Origin: an uncultured Amaricoccus sp.
GTDB lineage: Bacteria > Pseudomonadota > Alphaproteobacteria > Rhodobacterales > Rhodobacteraceae
Assembly (NCBI RefSeq): GCF_937891315.1
Contig: NZ_CALAGI010000141.1
Location: 16,907-80,906 of the forward strand
DNA: 64,000 nt
Direction: 5' to 3'
The first letter of the stretch is position 1. Every line of letters starts with the position of its first letter. The notes under the pieces were generated by a model. The model was not told where the DNA came from, ran no database searches, and saw only the letters and a list, made by a program, of their open reading frames with translations. The position numbers and the translations under genes were made by a program. This document shows positions 52,901-59,923 of this stretch, piece after piece.

Positions 52901-53487
52901 CCGCCTACGAGATGGCCCGCCAGCTCGAGGCCGAGGGCGAGGAGGTGGCGCTGCTCGTCATGCTCGACACACCGCTGCCGATGCGCCCGGTGCTCGGCCG
53001 CGTCGATCGCGCCCTGATGAAATGGCAGCAGATCCGCGCCAAGGGCGCGGGTTATTTCGTCGAATGGGCCCGCGACCGCGCGCAATGGGAGCTCGGCAAG
53101 CTGCGCGCCCGCTTCGAGGAGGTCGAGGCGACGCCGGAGCACCAGTTCCACAACGAGGCGATCGAGGCCGCGTTCCTCGCCGCCCTGCCGGTCTATGATC
53201 TGCGGTCCTGGCAAGGACCGCTGGTGCTGTTCCGCCCGGCGCTCGACAAGGTATGGAAGGTGTCGCGCGGCCGCTGGGTCGATAGCGAGCGCGAATATGT
53301 CTATGAAGACAACGACTGGACCCGCTGGGCGCCCGCGACGCAGGTGTTCGAGGTGCCGGGCGACCATGATTCCATGGTGCTGGAGCCCAATGTCCGCGTG
53401 CTCGCCGCGCGGATCAAGGCTTGCGTCGAGGCGGCGGAGGCCCGCCACCGACCGGGCTTCGACCCGGTCGCCACGGCGGCGGAGTAG
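46999..53487 (+). CDS. Type I polyketide synthase, single module KS-AT-KR-DH-ACP-TE
   Basis: 2162 residues. KS: Cys186 (TACSTSL), His322 (ECHGTGT), His362 (KTNIGHTD). AT: Ser635 in GHSMGE; the specificity box reads IAAHS near His734, neither the malonyl HAFH nor the methylmalonyl YASH form. KR: ITGGFGGIG at ~1181-1189 with catalytic Tyr1342 (DYVAANEY). DH follows KR, reversing the usual order: His1429 in LDGHRTAAGDALIPG and Asp1601 in HPALLDLATG. ACP: Ser1815 in LGGHSL. TE: Ser1963 in GFSGGG and His2123 in GDHDSM. It can therefore add one unit, reduce, dehydrate and release. The start is uncertain: TTG at 46984 and ATG at 47023 are alternatives, none with a strong ribosome-binding site. Confidence 0.95.
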   Translation: MVDAVNNSMTNQNDIAIVGMAAHLPGAKSIGEYWINLRDGIESIRRLSEEELVAAGETPDRLCHRDYVPAAAPLDGFEMFDGEFFGFGPKESAILDPQHRQFMEVAWEALENAGHVPERFEGPIGVFAGCGMGSYFYFNICSNPDLVESTGMFLLRHTGNDKDFLATRVSHVLDLKGPSINLQTACSTSLVATHYACQSLLNGECDMALAGGVTIELPQGRGYVFKEGEILSPDGHCHAFDHRAQGTVFGSGAGVVVLRRLADAIADGDHIWAVIKGTAVNNDGAAKAGYLAPSVDGQARAIAEAHAVAGVSAETIDYVECHGTGTYLGDPIEIAALTAAFRETTSDVGFCGVGSVKTNIGHTDTAAGVASLIKASLALTHRQIPPSLGFEAPNPSIDFETSPFRVNAALRDWHSHKGPRRAGINSLGVGGTNAHAVIEEAPERPASDESDWPFQILTLSGRSRAALDANARALAAHLRAHPEQPLADVAWTLRQGRRAFEKRRVLVAETHEEAARLLEANEPRRVFNHSLVAEDPEVVFMFPGGGAQYAGMARDLYETEPVFATWMDRGLDVLQPKLDYDIRALWLPSDADHAEAAERLRRPSVQLPLIMIVEYALAQLWMSWGVRPAALVGHSMGENTAACLAGVMSFEDCVGLVHLRGQLFDTVPAGGMLSVPMAAGDLAPLLGAELDLASVNAPELSVASGPRAALDALEETLRARGIECQRIPIDIAAHSRMLDPILERFGAYLRSIELKAPTIPFVSNRTGAFITDAEATDPDYWVRHLRGTVRFADCVTTLAQEPDRIYLEVGPGKALSSLTQAHGAVPGNQVLSALRHPEEKIADDVYFLQVIGRLWATGVKLDWEPIWGEARRHRVPLPTYAFQRASYFIEPGAARAPVAAALPTRAADIAGWGWRPVWRPRLAETEIDVETDLDATTPATWLVFVDDAGLGARVAARLRGAAHRVVEVHPGDAFGRSADDRYVIAPERGREGYDLLIRDLVARGAAPSRVAHFWLTTEKETFRPGSSFFHRNQERGFFSLLFLAQALSAENLPTPLHVSVVTSGGAQVRDEALPYPEKATIQGPARVIPRELPGITCATLDIELPKPAERGGWLPATVAARREAGEALERLATRVLEDLLARPANLTAAIRGDKRFELAFRPTPLEPAAAPVPREGGVCLITGGFGGIGLSVAEELVRARGTRLVLLSRAALPPRAGWDAHLRGHGPFDPTSLRIRAVQRLESLGAEVMVAEADVCNVEQMRAAIAAATERFGGIDGVVHAAGVVKDGPLLAKTSSAVEDVFTPKIHGTQVLHELFPDGSLDWLVLFSSTSTVTAPAGQIDYVAANEYLNAYAKSRRGGLTRVVAIDWGIWNEVGMAAAALAERTGDRPPAPVEPAHAPLLDQATFDAAGNRLFTANYSTEGRWLLDGHRTAAGDALIPGTGYLELAAEALRAHGETGPFELRDLFFLRPFQVADDKPREARIRLIRAEEGYGFEVRSACEVNGRPAFELNAQATVALAALPRPAPLDLAAIAGRCPDKRAARPGETLVSPQERHLRFGPRWRVLRAMAYGSGEGIATLRLPDAFVGDLAAGYLLHPALLDLATGWAMELVAGYEPTHLWVPVSYRSARVHGTLPAEIVSWARISEGDGAFASFDVTLCDPSGAVVMEVAGFTIRRLESDTGFTHARKPGPGEVEFEEGDASRAPLSQAEERLLRNLSLGILPREGAEAFGRALASGQSQIVVSSLDLDALIAQAAESGVVELTSGQKFKRPELDSDYVEPRNDIERMLAGFWEELLGVSNVGIEDSFFDLGGHSLIAVRLFVMIKKAYRVEFPISVLFEAPTIAKCAALIAERAGISPDTPEGTEPAAKVATRRFTHLVAMHDGEGGPKTPFFLVAGMFGNVLNLRHLAHLVGSDRPFYGLQARGLYGDDAPHATLAEAARDYIAEVRAVQPRGPYLLGGFSGGGITAYEMARQLEAEGEEVALLVMLDTPLPMRPVLGRVDRALMKWQQIRAKGAGYFVEWARDRAQWELGKLRARFEEVEATPEHQFHNEAIEAAFLAALPVYDLRSWQGPLVLFRPALDKVWKVSRGRWVDSEREYVYEDNDWTRWAPATQVFEVPGDHDSMVLEPNVRVLAARIKACVEAAEARHRPGFDPVATAAE

Positions 53488-53492
53488 GCGCG

Positions 53493-54500
53493 ATGACCGG
53501 GCCGGGCGTGCTGACCATCATCCTCAACTACAAGACCGCCGAGATGACGCTCGATTCGGTCCGCGCCGCCCTGCGCGAAATGGCAGGCATCGCGGGTGAG
53601 ATCATCGTGGTCGACAACGACTCGCGCGACGGCTCGTTCGAGGCGCTGACGGCGGCGGTCGCGACCGAGGGCTGGACCGGCCGGGTGCGTGTGCTCGCCG
53701 CCGGCCATAACGGCGGCTATGGCGCTGGCAACAACGTCGGTATCCGCGCGGGGTTCGCGAACGGCGAGCGGCCGGACTATGTCTATATCCTGAATTCCGA
53801 CGCCTTCCCCGACCCGGGCGCGATCCGGGTGCTGGTGGACTATCTCGAGCGCCATCCCGCCGTCGGGTTCGCCGGCAGCTATATTCACGGGCCGGACGGC
53901 GAGCCGCACATGACCGCCTTCCGCTTTCCCACGCTGCTCGGCGAACTGGAGGGCGCGACGCGCATGGGGCCGGTGTCGCGCCTGCTCGCCGACCATGTGG
54001 TCCCGCTGCCGGTCCCCGAGGAGACGCGGCCGGTGGACTGGCTGGCGGGCGCCAGCGTCATGGCCCGGCGGACCATGCTCGACGAGATCGGCCTCTTCGA
54101 CGAGCAGTTCTTTCTCTATTACGAGGAGACGGACCTCTGTCGCCGCGCGAACCGGGCGGGCTGGCCGACGATCTATGTCCGCGAGAGCAGCGTGACCCAT
54201 ATCGGCTCGGTCTCGACCGGAGCCAAGGGCTGGAAGCGGGTGCCGGGCTACTGGCTCGACTCGCGGCTCCACTATTTCACCAAGAACCACGGCCCGGCCT
54301 ATGCCGCCGGGGCGACGCTGGTCTCGGTACTCGGCGGCCTGCTCTGGCGAGGGCGGCGCTTCCTGCAGGGCGAGCCGAACACCGATCCGCCCTATCTGCA
54401 GCGCGACCTCGTCACCCATTGCCTGCGCGCGCCCTTCCGTCGGGCAAAGCCCGCGCCGCGTCCCGCGCAGGCTGCGATCGCCGCGCCCGATACGCCTTGA
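53493..54500 (+). CDS. Glycosyltransferase family 2, rhamnosyltransferase-like
   Basis: 335 residues. GT-A fold: LTIILNYKTAEMTLDSVRAAL, EIIVVDNDSRDGSFEAL, AGHNGGYGAGNNVGIRAG and the YILNSDAFPDPGAIRVL (DXD-like) block. GLFDEQFFLYYEETDLCRRANRAGW is the hallmark of WbbL-type rhamnosyltransferases. No clear membrane helix, apart from a weak hydrophobic stretch near 270-285. GGAGTAGG lies a few bases before the ATG, and the gene starts five bases after the PKS stop, so the two are co-translated. Its placement between PKS and NRPS suggests it glycosylates an intermediate or builds the glycan that carries it. Confidence 0.9.
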   Translation: MTGPGVLTIILNYKTAEMTLDSVRAALREMAGIAGEIIVVDNDSRDGSFEALTAAVATEGWTGRVRVLAAGHNGGYGAGNNVGIRAGFANGERPDYVYILNSDAFPDPGAIRVLVDYLERHPAVGFAGSYIHGPDGEPHMTAFRFPTLLGELEGATRMGPVSRLLADHVVPLPVPEETRPVDWLAGASVMARRTMLDEIGLFDEQFFLYYEETDLCRRANRAGWPTIYVRESSVTHIGSVSTGAKGWKRVPGYWLDSRLHYFTKNHGPAYAAGATLVSVLGGLLWRGRRFLQGEPNTDPPYLQRDLVTHCLRAPFRRAKPAPRPAQAAIAAPDTP

Positions 54501-54561
54501 GTATCCGCGCCACCCGACATCCCGCGGACCCGTTTCCCGCGCCCGCTATCCGGAGAGTTTC

Positions 54562-57500
54562 ATGAGTTCCTTTTCCTGCGTGGTCATCGGCAACGAGTCG
54601 CTCCTGATCCAGTGCGGCGAGATCCTGCTCGCCCGCGGCCACCGGCTGGAAGCGGTGGTGACCCGCAACGGCGAGGTGCGGGCCTGGGCGCTGGGGAAGG
54701 CACTCCGGGTCGAGGCGCCGGGCGCCGATCTCGCCGACCGGCTGCGCGATCTTTCCTTCGACTGGCTGTTCAGCATCGCCAATCTTTCGATCATCCCCGA
54801 AGCGGTGCTGGCCCAGGCGGGCAAGGGCGCGATCAATTTCCATGACGGCCCGCTGCCGCGTTACGCCGGCCTGAACGCGCCGGTCTGGGCGATCATCAAT
54901 GGCGAGCCCGGCCACGGCATCACCTGGCACATGATCGAAGGCGGGGTGGACGAGGGCGACATCCTCGAACAGCGGCTGTTCGAACTCGCGCCCGAGGAGA
55001 CGGCGCTGACGCTGAACACCAAATGCTACGCCGCGGCGATCGACGGCTTCGGCGCGCTGCTGACCGGGATCGAGATCGGCGGTCCGGCGCGCAGGCCGCA
55101 GGACCTGACGCTGCGTTCCTATTTCGCGCGCGCGGCGCGGCCGGCCGCCGCGGCGCGGCTCGACTTCCGCCGCGACGCCGAGGATCTCGCGGCGTTGGCG
55201 CGGGGTCTCGACCATGGCACCTACTGGAACCCGCTCGCCGCGCCCAAGATCGAAATCGGCGGCCGGCCCTTCCTCGTCGGCGCCGCCGAGGTCACAGGTC
55301 GCGATCCCGGTCCGGCGCCGGGCACCGTCCTCGAAGTCACCGAGGAACGGATTGTCGTGGCGACCGGCTCGGCGCCGATAGCACTTGGCGGCCTGACCGA
55401 TCTCACCGGCGCGCCGATCTGCCCGAAATCTGTCTTGACGGTCGGCGACACGCTGCCCTCGCTCGATCCGGCGGCGGCGCAGGCGATGACCGAGGCGATG
55501 GCGCGCACCATCGAGGCCGAACCCTTCTGGCGCCGGCGTCTGCGCGCGCTTGATCCCGCCGAACTGCCGCAGACCCGGACCGCCGCCGACGGCGCGCTGG
55601 CGCGGCGGACTTTGCCGCTGCCGGCCGGACTCGCCGGCGACCGGCTCCTCGCCGCGATCGGCGCCTGGGTCGCGCGGGTCGGCGGCAAGCCGAGCTTCGA
55701 CCTCGCCTATCGCGACGCCCCCCTCGCCGCGCGCGCCGACGCCGCGCCGGGTTATGTCGCGGGCTGGGTGCCGGTTCGCTTCGAGGCCGAGCTCGACGAG
55801 GCGACGAGCTTCGCCGTCGCGGCCGCCGCCTTCGAGGCCGAGCTCGCGGCGGTCCGCGCCAAGGGCGGTTTCGCGCTCGATCTCGTCGCCCGCGACCGGA
55901 CCATTCCCGGTCTCTCGACGCCGCAGGTCGGTATCGTCCTCGGCGCGGCCGAGATGATTCCCGGCACCTGCCTCACCATCGCGCTCTCAGGCCCGGGCGC
56001 CACGCTGCATTACGACACCGCGCGGCTCGCCGAGGCGGATGTCGATACGCTGACCGAACGGCTGTCGCTGCTGCTCGGCGCGGTCGCCGAGGCGGGCGGC
56101 GACGTCCTGCCGGTCTCGCGTCTGCCGATCATGCCGGCGACGGAGCGCGCGCGCATCCTCCACGCCTGGAACGACACCGCGACCCCGTTCGACCGCGAGG
56201 CCTGCGTCCATCAGCTGTTCGAAGCCCAGGTCGCGCGCACGCCCGACGCGATCGCCGTGGTCTTCGAGGGCGAGGCGCTGACCTACGCCGAGCTCGACGG
56301 CCGGGCCAACCGCGTGGCCCATGCTCTTCGCGGCCTGGGGGTGGGACCCGACGTGCTCGTCGGCCTCTTCATGCCGCGCTCGCTCGAACTGTTGATCGGG
56401 GCGATCGCGATCCACAAGGCGGGCGGCGGCTATGTGCCGCTCGACCCCGCCTACCCCGCCGACCGGATCGCGCTCTATATCGAGGATAGCGAGGCGCCGG
56501 TCATCCTCTCCCGCTCCGACATCGCGGGCCAGCTGCCGGATCACGCGGCCGAGGTGCTCATCCTCGACGGCGACCCCCGCATCGCCGCCGCGCCCGCGAC
56601 CCCGGTCGAGAGCGGCGTCGCGTCGGGAAACCTCGCCTATGTCATCTATACCTCCGGCTCCACCGGTCGCCCCAAGGGCGTGATGATCGAGCATCGCAAC
56701 GTCTCGAACTTCTTCACCGGCATGGACGCGCGGATCAGCCATGAAGCCGGAAGCGTCTGGCTCGCGGTCACCAGCCTTTCGTTCGACATCTCGGTGCTGG
56801 AACTGTTCTGGACCCTGTCGCGCGGCTTCAAGGTCGTGCTCTCCAGCGACGAGAACCGCGCGCTCGTCTCCAGCGGCCGGCTCGCCATCACCGAGAAAGC
56901 GATGGATTTCAGCCTGTTCTACTGGGGCAACGACGACGGCGTCGGACCGAAGAAATATGAGCTGCTGCTCGAAGGCGCGAAATTCGCCGACCAGAACGGC
57001 TTCTGCGCGGTCTGGACCCCGGAGCGACATTTCCATGCCTTCGGCGGCCCCTATCCGAACCCTTCGGTAACGGGCGCGGCGGTGGCGGCGGTGACGAAGA
57101 ATCTCGCCGTGCGCGCGGGCAGCTGCGTGACGCCGCTGCACCATCCGGCGCGCATCGCCGAGGAATGGGCGGTGATCGACAATCTGACCAACGGGCGCGT
57201 CGGCATCGCCGTCGCCTCCGGCTGGCAGCCCGACGATTTCGTGCTCCGCCCCGAGAACACGCCGCCCGCCAACAAGCAGGCGATGCTCGACGGCATCGAG
57301 ACCCTGCGCAAGCTCTGGCGCGGCGAGGCGGTCGAGTTCCCGACGAAATCCGGCGCGCCCTTCGCCGTCGTCACCCAGCCGCGCCCCGTCTCGAAGGAGC
57401 TGCCGATCTGGGTCACCACCGCCGGCAATCCCGACACCTGGAAGGAAGCCGGCGCGGTCGGGGCGAACGTGCTCACCCACCTCCTCGGCCAGAGCATCGA

Positions 57501-59196
57501 CGAGGTGGCCGACAAGATCGGCATCTATCATCAGGCGCTGCGCGCGTCGGGCCGCGATCCGGCACGGCACAAGGTGACGCTGATGCTGCACAGCTATGTC
57601 GGCGCCGACCGCGAACTGGTTCGCGAGATCGCGCGCGAGCCGATGAAGGACTATCTGCGCGCCGCGGCGGCCCTCATCAAGCAATATGCCTGGGCGTTCC
57701 CGGCCTTCAAGAAACCGGCCGGCGTCACCAACCCGATGCAGCTTGATCTGCAAACCCTGACCGACGACGAGCTGGACGGCATCCTCGAATTCGCCTTCCG
57801 CCGCTATTTCGAGGATTCCGGCCTGTTCGGCACGGTCGAAGACTGCCTTGCGCGGGTCGAGCAGCTGAAGCGGATCGGCGTCGACGAGATCGCCTGTCTC
57901 ATCGACTACGGCATCCCGACCGCCAAGGTGCTGGAAGGCCTGCGTCCGCTGGCCGAGGTCCTGCGCCGGTCGAACGCGCCGAGCAGCGTGGCCGAGGGCG
58001 ACTATTCCATCGCCGCGCAGATCCTGCGCCACCGGGTCACGCATCTGCAATGCACGCCCTCGATGGCGCGGATGATCTCGATGAACGACGAGGCGCGCTA
58101 CGCGCTCGGCAGGATCAGCCATCTGATGGTCGGGGGCGAGCCGCTGCCCGGTACGCTGGTCGCGGAGTTCGGCAAGGTGACGCGGGCCACGGTCGAGAAC
58201 ATGTACGGGCCAACCGAGACCACCATCTGGTCTTCGACCGAGCGGGCGAGCGCCGCGGATGCGATCGTCAATATCGGCACACCGATCGCCAATACCCAGC
58301 TCTATGTGCTCGATGGCCACGGCGACCTCTCCCCGGTCGGCGTTCCGGGCGAGCTCTATATCGGTGGCGCGGGCGTGGCCCGCGGCTACTGGCGGCGCGC
58401 GGATCTGACGGCGGAGCGGTTCGTCGCCGATCCCTTCGCCGGCGGGACCGCGCGCATGTACCGTACCGGCGATCTCGTGCGCTGGCGCTCGGACGGCAAG
58501 CTCGACTTCATCGGCCGCGCCGACCATCAGGTGAAGATCCGCGGCTACCGGATCGAACTCGGCGAGATCGAGGCGCTGATCGAGAGCGCGCCGGGCGTGC
58601 GCCAGGCGGTGGTCGTGGTGCGCGAGGATACACCGGGCAATCCGCGGCTCGTCGCCTATCTGACCGGCGACGCCGCCGTGACCGAGACGGAGCTGCGCGA
58701 GCGACTCGGCGCCGCGCTGCCCGACTACATGGTGCCGACGCATTTCGTCGCGCTCGAAGCCTTTCCGCTGACCCCGAACAAGAAGGTCGATCGCAAGGCC
58801 CTGCCCGTGCCGGACGCCTCGGGCGAGGCGCGTCGGTCCGAGAGCTTCGTCGCACCGGAGAACGATATCGAGAAGGAGATCGCCACCATCTGGAAGCGCA
58901 TCCTCGGCGTGAAGGAAGTCGGGTCCAGGGACAGCTTCTTCGCGCTCGGCGGCCATTCGCTGCTGGCGGTGCAGGCGCATCGCGAGATCCGCGACACGCT
59001 CGGTGCGACCAAGCTCACCATCACCGACATCTTCCGCTTCCCGACGCTGGCCGCGCTGGCCGCCCATCTCGACGATCGGCCGAAGGGTCCGGAAACGGCG
59101 GGCGTCGATCCGGTGAAGCTGGCCGAACGGGCCCAGGCGCGGTCCGATGCCATGTCGAAGCGCCGCGAGATGCGGGCGACCCGGCGGGTGATGTGA
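54562..59196 (+). CDS. NRPS-like enzyme: formyltransferase, headless C domain, A domain with inserted flavin monooxygenase, PCP
   Basis: 1544 residues. ~1-290: methionyl-tRNA-formyltransferase-like domain with Asn92, His94 (INFHDGPLPRYAG) and Asp130 (GVDEGD). ~325-540: C-terminal lobe of a condensation domain (from FWRRRL); no HHxxxDG motif is present. A domain: YTSGSTGRPKG (~696), SLSFDIS (A4, ~738), then a luciferase-like monooxygenase of ~360 residues (~780-1140; AVWTPERHFHAFGG, RVGIAVASGWQPDDF) inserted before A5 (MYGPTE, 1214). A10 lysine Lys1408; PCP Ser1466 (LGGHSLLAV). Binding-pocket residues read by eye are D742, I743, L746, Q1163, M1189, G1191, M1214, I1222, W1223, K1408. This nearly equals the known glycine code. 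It resembles the MupA/Atu3671 luciferase-like group and the A-domain insertion of MtaG. CGGAGAG precedes the ATG. Confidence 0.93.
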   Translation: MSSFSCVVIGNESLLIQCGEILLARGHRLEAVVTRNGEVRAWALGKALRVEAPGADLADRLRDLSFDWLFSIANLSIIPEAVLAQAGKGAINFHDGPLPRYAGLNAPVWAIINGEPGHGITWHMIEGGVDEGDILEQRLFELAPEETALTLNTKCYAAAIDGFGALLTGIEIGGPARRPQDLTLRSYFARAARPAAAARLDFRRDAEDLAALARGLDHGTYWNPLAAPKIEIGGRPFLVGAAEVTGRDPGPAPGTVLEVTEERIVVATGSAPIALGGLTDLTGAPICPKSVLTVGDTLPSLDPAAAQAMTEAMARTIEAEPFWRRRLRALDPAELPQTRTAADGALARRTLPLPAGLAGDRLLAAIGAWVARVGGKPSFDLAYRDAPLAARADAAPGYVAGWVPVRFEAELDEATSFAVAAAAFEAELAAVRAKGGFALDLVARDRTIPGLSTPQVGIVLGAAEMIPGTCLTIALSGPGATLHYDTARLAEADVDTLTERLSLLLGAVAEAGGDVLPVSRLPIMPATERARILHAWNDTATPFDREACVHQLFEAQVARTPDAIAVVFEGEALTYAELDGRANRVAHALRGLGVGPDVLVGLFMPRSLELLIGAIAIHKAGGGYVPLDPAYPADRIALYIEDSEAPVILSRSDIAGQLPDHAAEVLILDGDPRIAAAPATPVESGVASGNLAYVIYTSGSTGRPKGVMIEHRNVSNFFTGMDARISHEAGSVWLAVTSLSFDISVLELFWTLSRGFKVVLSSDENRALVSSGRLAITEKAMDFSLFYWGNDDGVGPKKYELLLEGAKFADQNGFCAVWTPERHFHAFGGPYPNPSVTGAAVAAVTKNLAVRAGSCVTPLHHPARIAEEWAVIDNLTNGRVGIAVASGWQPDDFVLRPENTPPANKQAMLDGIETLRKLWRGEAVEFPTKSGAPFAVVTQPRPVSKELPIWVTTAGNPDTWKEAGAVGANVLTHLLGQSIDEVADKIGIYHQALRASGRDPARHKVTLMLHSYVGADRELVREIAREPMKDYLRAAAALIKQYAWAFPAFKKPAGVTNPMQLDLQTLTDDELDGILEFAFRRYFEDSGLFGTVEDCLARVEQLKRIGVDEIACLIDYGIPTAKVLEGLRPLAEVLRRSNAPSSVAEGDYSIAAQILRHRVTHLQCTPSMARMISMNDEARYALGRISHLMVGGEPLPGTLVAEFGKVTRATVENMYGPTETTIWSSTERASAADAIVNIGTPIANTQLYVLDGHGDLSPVGVPGELYIGGAGVARGYWRRADLTAERFVADPFAGGTARMYRTGDLVRWRSDGKLDFIGRADHQVKIRGYRIELGEIEALIESAPGVRQAVVVVREDTPGNPRLVAYLTGDAAVTETELRERLGAALPDYMVPTHFVALEAFPLTPNKKVDRKALPVPDASGEARRSESFVAPENDIEKEIATIWKRILGVKEVGSRDSFFALGGHSLLAVQAHREIRDTLGATKLTITDIFRFPTLAALAAHLDDRPKGPETAGVDPVKLAERAQARSDAMSKRREMRATRRVM

Positions 59197-59230
59197 ACCA
59201 GCGGACGATCCCGGCGCGGCGGCCGGCGCG

Positions 59231-59914
59231 ATGATACCCCGGTCGGTCAACGTCGCCGCCCGGCTCGACGCGGCCGCGCGGGACATCTTCCCGGCGGGCC
59301 TGGGCGTCGCGGTCCTCGATCCGCGCGTGTTCTACGCCGGCCTCGCGCCGGACGAGGCGGCGGCGCTCGCCGGGACCGTGCCGCGGCGGGCGCGGGAATT
59401 CACCGCCGGCCGGGTCACCGCCCGCCGCGCGATGCGCGAGATCGGCTTTCTCGACCAGTCGGTGCCCGCCGGCGTCGATCGCGCGCCGATCTGGCCCGAC
59501 GGTCTGGTCGGTTCGATCGCGCACAGCGCGGAGCACTGCGTCGCGGTCGTCGCCCCGGCGGCGGACTGGATCTCGCTCGGCGTCGATATCGAGCCCGACG
59601 CGCCGCTGGAAGAAGCGCTCTGGGACAGCGTGTTGCGGCCGGAGGAACTCGCCTGGCTCGATGCGCGCCCCGCGGGGGACCGCGCCCGGCTCGCCCGACT
59701 GATCTTCAGCGCCAAGGAATGCGCCTACAAGTGCCAGTATCCGCTGACCCGCGCCCTGCTCGATTTCGATGATTTCTCGATCGCGATCGAAGCGGGCGCC
59801 TTCCATGCGCGCTTCCAGCGCCCGGTCAGTCCCTTCGGGCAAGGCGCCGCCCTTTCCGGCCGCTGGACCGCCGCCGAGGGCGCGCTTCTCACCGCGCTCG
59901 CCCTGCGCCCCTGA
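59231..59914 (+). CDS. 4'-phosphopantetheinyl transferase, EntD type
   Basis: 227 residues. It transfers phosphopantetheine from CoA to the serines of the ACP and PCP encoded just upstream. Family motifs in order: AGRVTARRAM, GSIAHSAEHCVAVV, the Mg-binding SLGVDIEPD and FSAKECAYKCQYPLT. Length fits the EntD/Sfp group. It lies 34 bases after the NRPS-like gene on the same strand and completes the biosynthetic operon. A dedicated transferase supports the view that both synthases are functional. Confidence 0.93.
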   Translation: MIPRSVNVAARLDAAARDIFPAGLGVAVLDPRVFYAGLAPDEAAALAGTVPRRAREFTAGRVTARRAMREIGFLDQSVPAGVDRAPIWPDGLVGSIAHSAEHCVAVVAPAADWISLGVDIEPDAPLEEALWDSVLRPEELAWLDARPAGDRARLARLIFSAKECAYKCQYPLTRALLDFDDFSIAIEAGAFHARFQRPVSPFGQGAALSGRWTAAEGALLTALALRP

Positions 59915-59923
59915 CGGCGCGCC

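Noticed and set aside
47563..53448. 1961-codon open frame on the minus strand antisense to the PKS
   Set aside because: Low-complexity Arg/Gly/Asp sequence without any motif; it mirrors the PKS codon pattern.
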